Of a DNA stretch of 64,000 nucleotides, positions 57,561 to 64,000 are shown piece after piece. Within the stretch, counting starts at the first letter, position 1; each line of letters begins with the position of its first letter. Under the pieces are notes generated by a model. The model was not told the DNA's origin, did no database searches, and was given only the letters and a program-made list of their open reading frames with translations. A program made the translations under genes and the position numbers. The DNA comes from Welwitschia mirabilis (taxonomy: Eukaryota; Gnetophyta; Gnetopsida; Welwitschiales), in the NCBI GenBank assembly GCA_051453625.1, contig JBOZIK010000001.1, positions 203,655,381 through 203,719,380 of the forward strand, written 5' to 3'.

Positions 57561-58565
57561 TAACTGTTTCTTCCATTTTAATAATGTCTTTTTTGTGTTT
57601 CTACATATTATTTTCTTTAATACAATAAAAAATGAAATAAAGTAATTTCTTACCTTTTATGATATAGCTTTAAAATTGCACCACTTAATTATCTACTACT
57701 ACTTAAAGTCATCCTATTAATTGAGGAATGGTTTTTTATCTTTAAGCATTTAATAATTGCTTTCTATGAGTGTCTCCATTACATAATAGATGTTCTTTCA
57801 CTTTATGATTTCTCTTACATTGGAAGCATCTATCTCTATTGTACTAGTTTTGATACGAATAATCATTAGGAATTTGCTAGAAATTGGATCTCTAAGATTG
57901 ATTACTTTCATAGTTTTAACTAGGAACATTATAATTTCATTTAAATCAAGCTTGCTTATGTTGATTAAAATTCTTATTTTTTCTATACCTACCATTGAAA
58001 TTGTTTTTATTAAAGTGCTAATTCTTATTTTGATAAGATATTTGTAATAGATTTTCTTTAAGAACATATTTCTATGAAGGAATTTTATTCTTATTTTCTT
58101 ATTTCCTCTGCTAGATTTACTCTACGATATTTATCTTTTCTATAGCCTCTACTAGATTCTTAGGTCAAAACATGGATACTCTAGTAGTAATAAAAGGAAT
58201 AAGACTATTAATAAAAAGGTTTATTTTAGCTTCTTCATCTAGATTCACATGTGATACATATCTTAATAACTTTACAAATTTATACTCATAAGTTTCTATA
58301 GTTATATTAGAAGGATTATCTTAAATTATAAAATTATGCAACCTTTTGATGAATATAGAACTTGGTAATGTATCTCTCCTTAAAGATGTGCTCAAATTCC
58401 CTCCATGAAAGTTTTAGATCTCTTAACTTAGTATTGCAATACTAATTTATCATATTTTAATAATGTAATTAGTGATGTTTTGTAAGGAACAGAAACTCAA
58501 TTTAGTCATTTTTTAAATATTATTACAAAATAATTTAATGACTTAATTAGGATCTTAATTATCAT
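57561..58565 (-). pseudogene. Chromovirus-type gag, decayed (element F)
   Basis: Minus strand. WREFEHIFKERYITKFYIHQ then KVA, stop, FYNLR (about 58410-58320) matches the W-x-x-F-x-x-x-F-x-x-K-Y ... F-x-x-L-x-Q gag core. Nearer 57830-57790 is DRCFQCKRNHKVKEHLLC, a zinc knuckle with one residue missing between the second Cys and the His. The plus-strand stretch 57790-58047 and the minus-strand stretch 58067-57798 are other-frame readings of this region. Gag is upstream of protease and RT as expected. The 5' LTR of F is not found; DNA right of 58565 is different. Confidence 0.7.
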
Positions 58566-58979
58566 ATTTTCATTTATAAAAGCAAGAATTCAATCAAGGA
58601 ATAAAGGGAGTGAAGATGAAAAAAAAGTCAAACAATTGGCTATTATCCCTCTTATCATCCCCATGACACAAGGTACAATAACAAGAAATCAATGCTAAAG
58701 AGCTATTGACAACACGAGGCTACACCAAGGCTGACTAGGCAATCTGACATGGTTGTCATACCCTTTGTGATCCACATGATATCCTCTATCATTCACATGA
58801 TACTAGGGATGATACAATCATTAAACTTTAAATTCAAATCCCAATGATCTTCTGATGTGGCGGCCTATGTTGGATCATAAAGGGGTGTCATGCCATATGT
58901 CATTCCAACAATAACAGTGATATGATAATATCATAACTTCTTTCTAACTGAGTTAATTAAGATCTAGTTTACATCTAAT
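58566..58979. repeat. Non-coding DNA with clustered inverted-repeat words
   Basis: No gene. Words at 58643-58672 (CTTATCATCCCCATGACACA), 58765-58815 (TTTGTGATCCACATGATATC, then CATTCACATGATACTAGGGATGAT) and 58880-58910 (TATGTCATTCCAACAATAAC). They resemble the LTR words at 20611-20970, so this may be an LTR fragment of the same broad family, cut by element D at 58980. Confidence 0.5.
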
Positions 58980-60175
58980 TGTAAGTATAAGATTTCAATG
59001 ATGTCAACAGGTGTGAGACTCAAGTGAAAAAATTATCATTGTTCATCCTAGTCACCTTAAGAAGCTAACCTTTATATGTGGATGTCCCCACTGAAAATAA
59101 GATAAACGTCACCTCTACTTATGGGTAAAATATATTTATAATAAGTCTCAATCCTAGATGTCCATACTTAAATAGGGTCTATATCCCCTCTTCTTGTAGG
59201 AAACATGATTGATAGTTCTCAAGTGTAGACATACCCATTCCAAATAGCCTGGACATCTCCCTTTCATTCAAATTTTTCCCAGTCTGCACATATTATAGGT
59301 AAAGGTATATATCCCTTTCTAGGATAGACATCCCCATACTCATAGTAGTGTAAATGTTCACACTATCTTAAGGGTGAACATCTGTTCCCTGGGAGTAAGG
59401 ACATCCCTAATTCTTAATGTGAATGTTCTTCTTTTTAATCATTGAAAAAATAGTCTTTTTTAGGCAAAATTATGGTGATTTTTAACAGTTATTCTCTTTT
59501 AGCATGTCATTCAATCACATTAGAAATATGAATTTAATTGGAATATCAGATTGACATGTCTTAGAATCATCATTTAGGATTTCCCTTCAACAGTTATTTT
59601 TCCCTTCTCTTTAAAAAGGATAAAGCTTTCTTTGTTAGGGTTACTAATATAAAGATGAATATACAGTTTTGTGAAGTAAACAAAAACCAATCTTTGGTAA
59701 TCTGTGTATATTTGGTAATCCTATATTATCTATTCATTTATATTATATCCTACACTATTTCATCTATGCTTGAGGTATAACTTGTTTTTTCTTCTATTCT
59801 TCTTATGGTTGAGTCATAGCCTATGAAAGACTCTAAATGTGAGAGGTTGATGATAAGCTTAGAAATTCATCACTATTGTGTATGACATTGATGATAAGCC
59901 TTAAAAACTATCACTATTATATTAAGAGTTGATGATCATCTAGAAAATCATTAGTTCAAGAGTGATAAAGAAACCAAGAAAGATGACATCTTATCTCTCC
60001 TTGAAGAGTGGAGTAGGCACATTATCGAGCCACTATAAATCTTGTGGGTTGATTATTTTTTTATTTTGCTATTTTTTTCAAATTTATTTTTTATTTGATA
60101 ATATGATTAAGTTCATTATATTTTGGATTTAAAATTGATCATTATTCTAATTCATTTCCCCTTCTAGGAATTTCA
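58980..60175 (+). repeat. 5' LTR of element D
   Basis: It starts TGTAAGTATAAGATTTCAAT and ends GGAATTTCA, followed by two bases and the primer site. The 3' copy begins at 63440 with TATAAGTGTAAGATTTTAAT and can be followed to the window edge. The U3 part is dotted with GACATCC / GGATGTCC-type words (about 59080, 59160, 59235, 59328, 59345, 59400). Confidence 0.85.
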
Positions 60176-60177
60176 CT

Positions 60178-60189
60178 TAATATCAGAGC
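60178..60189 (+). other. Primer-binding site of element D
   Basis: TAATATCAGAGC followed by AAGGTTAT differs from TGGTATCAGAGC, the tRNA-iMet-complementary site used by most plant copia elements, only by two G->A changes. Confidence 0.8.
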
Positions 60190-60232
60190 AAGGTTATATT
60201 CTTGATAGAGATTCACCACTCTAAGTGATCAA

Positions 60233-61230
60233 ATGGGACCTATTGCTAATGAGGGCCATTCAATATCAATTCCATTTTATTTCAATAGGTCAAAATATTA
60301 TTTTTGGAAGACTAAAATAATAAATTTTTTGAAATCTCCTGATTTAAATATTTGGGATAGTGTTGTATGCATTTACTTTGAACCCACTATTCCATTGGAA
60401 CGTTAGTCTGATGAATAAAAGGAGGAAGCAAGGATTAATGTAAAAATAATAAATGCATTATTTATGACCATATTCTAGAGGATTAAAACCAAGTAATTCA
60501 ATGTTCCTCTATAAAGGAAAACTAGGATACCCTCGAGATTACTCATGAAGGTACAAGTATTATGAAAAATTTAAATTTATAATTCTTAGTAACTTAATTC
60601 AAAAATATGAAAATGGAAGAAGAGGCATCTATTACTGAATACATAACCAAGGTTAAAAACATTATAAATATAATATGGGATCTTAGAGAAAATATTTTAG
60701 AATAAGGATTTATGTGAAACATCTTAAGGATCTTTCCTAAGTATTTTAGACCTAAGATTACTGCAATAGAAGAGAAACAAAAATCTAGATACCATAAGTC
60801 TAGAGAAGCTCAAGGGATCTTTGATTGTATATGAAGCTACCATTATAAATGATAAGAGATCTAAGACAAATAATATTTCTTTGAAATGCTTAAATTAATG
60901 CAAAGAATGTTCCAGCCATGAAGAAGATGATGAGGATTTAGTTCTTTTGGCTAGAGATTTCAAAATATTTCTAAGAAAACAAAAAGACCTTAATATAACA
61001 AGATTTTATGCCAATGAAAATTAGTTTAAGAAGAAATATTCTTTCAAGAACTTTAATAAAAACAAAAAACCTTTCAATTCTTTGAGTGCAATGGCTTTGA
61101 ACACATAGCAGCGAAATGTGCTAATACATGAAAAGCCAAAATCAAAGGAAAGAAAGCCCTCAAAGTCACTTGGGATGATAAGGAAGAATTTTATTTAGAG
61201 ATGATATTCATAGAAAGATTCAAAATGGAA
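60233..61230 (+). pseudogene. Copia-type gag of element D, decayed
   Basis: The ATG at 60233 opens a 57-codon frame with KYYFWKTKIINFLKSPDLNI then WDSVVCIYFEPTIPLE, matching the UBN2/copia gag start (Y-x-x-W-K-x-x-M-x-x-F-L-x-S ... W). Then ARINVKIINALFMTIF follows two Trp->stop changes (TAG, TAA). Near 60800: SLEKLKGSLIVYEATI; near 60930: EEDDEDLVLLARDFKIFLRK. A zinc knuckle at about 61084-61125 reads FFECNGFEHIAAKC, with the first Cys changed to Phe. Then ALKVTWDDKEEF. Gag packages the RNA. Primer site and LTR lie immediately upstream. Confidence 0.8.
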
Positions 61231-61520
61231 AGAGCCTTATCATTAAGAAATACAAGTTTAATAATAAAACTTTTAGGACTATCAATGAAAAACTAACACT
61301 TGATTTGTCAAAGGTTATGCATAAAACCCTACTTGGAGAGCTTAATTTACTTTTAGCCCTTTAATATGAATAGCTTAAGAATGGTATTTTCCTTAATCAA
61401 TATAAGCATGTTGAGAAGATTTTAAAGATGTACAAACTTCATTAAGTAATAGTACCTCTTTCATAAGAGAAATTTAAATCATCAAGGATTAAGTTGGGCA
61501 TAGGAACATGCTTAATCAAG
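61231..61520 (+). pseudogene. C-terminal stub of copia reverse transcriptase (element D)
   Basis: NGIFLNQYKHVEKILKMYKL followed by H, stop, VIVPLS (about 61382-61470) matches the copia RT end (G-I-F-I-x-Q-x-K-Y-x-x-x-L-L-K-x-F ... P-x-S/T). Gag's post-knuckle region runs directly into it, so integrase and the RT catalytic core were deleted. No Y-V-D-D motif is present. Confidence 0.65.
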
Positions 61521-61979
61521 GTATGATCATTTTTCAATTATCAATACTAAAATTTAAACATATTATTAAGTTTTTTAGTGTACTAAGAGTTTGTAATTTT
61601 ATTTTTATTTTTGTACAAACCTCTTATTTTTCTTCTTATCATAAGACCTCCCTATTACTCTAGGGGTCTAGACATTTGCTCTTTCAGGAGTTTGAATGTC
61701 TACCCGCCTAGAGTGGGTCTTAGGCTGAGTGAAGGCTGAACATCTATCCCTTGAAAGGCTAGACATCTATGCACCTAGTTAATGTGGACTCACATTTTAT
61801 TTCACCAAACCCCTTCTCGGTGTTCTGCCTTTATAAATTTGGTCATCCTCCTTTTCTTTGACTCATCTTATTGCTTTCTAGTGGTCCAATCCTTAGAAGT
61901 AAATGTCTCTTTCTTAGTTTGTTTTCTTGATCCTTTTTATTCTTCGGTAGCTTGTTTCTTTCCTTTTTCTTCTTCATTT
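61521..61979 (+). other. Spacer between pol stub and envelope-position frame
   Basis: Non-coding. Contains GTCTAGACATTTGCTCTTTC (61667 on), GAATGTCTACCCGCCTAGAG (61692 on), GAACATCTATCCC and CTAGACATCTATGCACC (61737-61780), short words like those in the LTR of D. The open stretch 61782-62021 has no recognised motif. Confidence 0.55.
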
Positions 61980-63012
61980 CACCATGCTAAGATAGAAGCT
62001 TCCTATTTCAAGAAAAGATAGAGGTAAAGATAAGGAAGCAGAGCCTATTTTTGTAATCCCTAGGATAAATGAAATGTGGATTCAAAGCTTTAATAAGAAG
62101 CCTCTTATTCTAGAGATGGTTATTTTTCAAGACACCTTTAGACATTATTTTAATCATTTGTTCAAGTTGGAAGAGTTATATTAGAATTATATTTTAAACC
62201 CCCATACTCATTCTTTAGTAAATTTGATTTATATGTTTTACTGTAATGGTTTCTATCAATATGAACAAAGTCCATTTGTTTCAAATCTATATGGTATTGA
62301 GATTGATATTGATATTGAAATGATTTTTAAAGCTATTGAATTTCCATTAGACTATGTAGAATATGTGCATATCTCTTCAGTTTTAGTTTTAGACAGTTTA
62401 GTTTCCAAAAATAAAGTCAATGAAGTTTTGTGTGAAAGATAAAAGGAATGATGAACTACCATTCCACTTGGTTTTTAAAGTCAATTATTAAGGTACTATT
62501 TAGCATTATTTTCTAATAATCTCATTTCAAAGCTTGACCACATGGATGAAGCATCACCTCTGTGTGCTTATGTTATGTATTATTAAAATCAAAGAATTCA
62601 ACTCAACCTACCTCAACTGATTTTGTAAAATGTGGCTTCTTACATATCTATAGGTTTAACATCATTGCCATATAAATGTCTTATCATTAATATGTATCAT
62701 GTCTAGGTAGATCTACCAAAGGTAAAAGATGAAATTTTTAAACTACCAACACCATTTGATGAGTCCTATCTTATCTAGATGAGAATTGTGGAAGGCACCA
62801 CTCCTATAGCACTAGCTTCTCCTCCTACTAGGCAGTTTAAGTGCATGCAACCTAGTCAGTCCTCAAGGGATACCTTCTTAACCAGTAAATGACTTAAATG
62901 GATCTCATCTAAGTTATTTAAAATAAAGAAATCTCTGGTTGATTTCAGTTTAGAGGTGGCATTCACTTCTTGCAGCAGTGGTAGGAGTGAAAATGTAGTG
63001 GAATCTAGCTAA
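61980..63012 (+). pseudogene. Envelope-position 'putative plant transposon protein' of element D
   Basis: Located between the pol stub and the polypurine tract, the place of the envelope-like frame in SIRE/Maximus elements. The best open stretch (62224-62442) reads LIYMFYCNGFYQYEQSPFVS then LYGIEIDIDIEMIF, matching the L-V-R-E-F-Y-A-N ... S-x-V-R-G-V-E-I-x pattern of the family. Farther on, LDHMDEASPLCAYVMYY, NLPQLIL, VASYISIGLTSLPYKCLI and KLPTPFDESYL follow in nearly one frame with about one stop per 25 codons. The frame ends ENVVESS at 63012. The biochemical role of this family is unknown. Confidence 0.65.
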
Positions 63013-63439
63013 ATGTATCTTCATCCTTATAATCTTCTTCTTATCATCTCTCTTATGTATTTGTATCTTTAAGTATATTGTGTTTGTATTTTATTAGTTT
63101 AAGTTTACTCTTATTTACTCAAAACTAATAAATATATAACTCTTCTCTTCACTTAATAGTTAATATAAAGTCTATTATTTCCATCACGTATGTTTATCAT
63201 TATTTCCCTATTTACATGCTTTTCAAAGGTATTTTTATGTATTACTTATTTTTCTTTCAAAATAAATTATGCTAAAATGGGAGTAATGCCAAGACTATAT
63301 GAGATACAATAGTTGCATCAATGTATTATTTTAACAGAAATGTCAAACTTGGGAGAAGATAGTCATCAAACTTAATCAAAGGTTATTTTGAATAGGTTAT
63401 TCAAATTAATGGATTTGTCATCATTGAAAAGTAGGAAAT
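63013..63439 (+). other. 3' non-coding DNA and polypurine tract of element D
   Basis: AT-rich spacer without a gene, ending TTTGTCATCATTGAAAAGTA then GGAAAT. Plant copia elements of this group typically have GTCATCATCAAAAAGGGGGAGA here, so this is the polypurine tract with some changes. Confidence 0.75.
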
Positions 63440-64000
63440 TATAAGTGTAAGATTTTAATAATATCAATAGGTATGATACTCAAGCAAAAAGATGGTCATT
63501 ATTCATCACAATCACATTAACAAGCTAACTTGTGGGTAAAATGTATCTAGATAGGTTATTATTCCTTCTACTTGTGGGTAAAATGTATCTAGATAGGTCT
63601 TAGGCCTAGATGTCCCCACTCAAACAAGGTAGATGTCCCCTCTTCTTATAGGAAACATGATTAATAGTTCTCAAATATACATATCCCCACTCCAAATAGC
63701 TCAGACATTCCCCCTCCATTAAGATTTTTTCTAGTCTGTACCTGTGAAAGGAGTGGGCATCTATCAATTTCTAGGATAAATTTTTCCACACTCCTAATAG
63801 TGTGGACATCCACACTATCTCAAGAATATACAATCGTCATATTGGAAGTAAGGACGTCCCTAATTTTTAAGGTGGATGTCCTCCCTTTTAACTATTAGAA
63901 AAATGGTCTTCTTCAGGAGAAAGCATAATGATTTTTAATGCTTATTATCTTTTGGCATGTTATTCAATCACATTGGAAATATTAATTTGATTAAAATATC
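63440..64000 (+). repeat. 3' LTR of element D, cut by window edge
   Basis: Matches 58980 onward: GGAAACATGATTAATAGTTC here versus GGAAACATGATTGATAGTTC in the 5' copy. It holds a tandem duplication at about 63530-63600 not seen in the 5' LTR. Confidence 0.85.
63529..63598 (+). repeat. Tandem duplication inside 3' LTR of D
   Basis: CTTGTGGGTAAAATGTATCT then AGATAGGT occurs twice, about 42 bases apart, with both copies identical over about 28 bases. The 5' LTR has one diverged copy (CTTATGGGTAAAATATATTT, about 59118). Near-perfect identity suggests the duplication is younger than most decay here. Confidence 0.8.

Larger units (their letters stand above)
58980..64000 (+). mobile_element. Element D: Ty1/copia SIRE/Maximus-like, pol mostly deleted
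   Basis: Plus strand, running off the right edge. Order: 5' LTR 58980-60175, tRNA-Met-type primer site 60178-60189, gag, a short RT C-terminal relic, an envelope-position frame, polypurine tract, 3' LTR from 63440. Protease, integrase and most of RT are missing, so it could not have moved without help after that loss. Five bases before it are CTAAT (58975-58979); the right flank lies outside the window. Confidence 0.8.

Noticed and set aside
57790-58047. 85-codon plus-strand hydrophobic frame
   Set aside because: Antisense to gag of element F, whose zinc-knuckle remnant lies here on the minus strand.
1-64000. Ordinary host genes, tRNA or rRNA genes, organelle DNA
   Set aside because: No exon-intron gene with a conserved product, no tRNA cloverleaf and no rRNA or plastid-like stretch was recognised on either strand; short genes could have been missed by eye.
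1-64000. Endogenous pararetrovirus (caulimovirid) interpretation of the RT regions
   Set aside because: LTRs, tRNA primer sites, polypurine tracts, integrase and target duplications identify LTR retrotransposons; pararetroviruses lack LTR pairs and integrase.

Overview
The window looks like nuclear, gene-poor heterochromatin of a flowering plant. It is strongly AT-rich, has assembly gaps, and holds no gene that looks intact. Nearly everything recognisable is LTR-retrotransposon sequence in advanced decay: coding regions can be followed as conserved protein motifs, but they are broken by stops and frameshifts every few tens of codons. Many changes are C->T / G->A type (Trp->stop, catalytic Asp->Asn, primer-binding sites), as expected of old, methylated, silenced elements. 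No rRNA, tRNA, CRISPR or host protein gene was found. The species cannot be named.

Left part (1-26.2 kb). A minus-strand LTR (698-1799) sits in the reverse transcriptase of a plus-strand Ty3/gypsy element of Athila-like type (A; RT-RNase H-integrase 1800-4905). The 3' non-coding region of A was then split by a minus-strand relative (B, 5471-13597, with near-perfect 5-bp target duplications) that has gag and protease but no RT/RNase H/integrase. The 3' part of A resumes at 13603 and ends in an LTR (15364-16599), which is followed not by host DNA but by another primer-binding site and leader. After a gap and an LTR fragment come 2.9 kb of unassigned sequence, another LTR (20364-21820), a 3' internal region with a decayed extra reading frame in envelope-like position (about 23.1-24.3 kb), and a further LTR (24761-about 26220).

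Middle and right part (26.2-58.6 kb) is a three-deep nest. A minus-strand chromovirus-type Ty3/gypsy element (F) has its LTR and integrase at 28.9-31.76 kb and its RNase H, RT, protease and gag at 54.3-58.56 kb. Between these halves lies minus-strand Athila-like element E (31768-54293), and the 3' LTR of E is itself split by plus-strand Athila-like element C (32856-44963), the most complete element here: LTR, primer site, gag, protease, RT, RNase H, integrase, envelope-position frame, polypurine tract, LTR. The unbroken 5' LTR of E shows the pre-insertion sequence of the site used by C.

Right end (58.98-64 kb). Ty1/copia element D (SIRE/Maximus-like) has a 5' LTR, a tRNA-Met-type primer site, gag, a stub of RT, an envelope-position 'putative plant transposon protein' frame, a polypurine tract and the start of its 3' LTR. 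Most of its pol is missing.

The main pattern not explained by coding content is a dispersed family of short inverted-repeat words, built on TCATCC / GGATGA arms around CCATGAT or on TCATCTAGATGA, recurring in LTRs and untranslated regions, plus a second conserved stem-loop in the LTRs (arms AAGGTCAAC / GTTGACCTT). Both are candidates for retained cis-acting elements of these retrotransposons.
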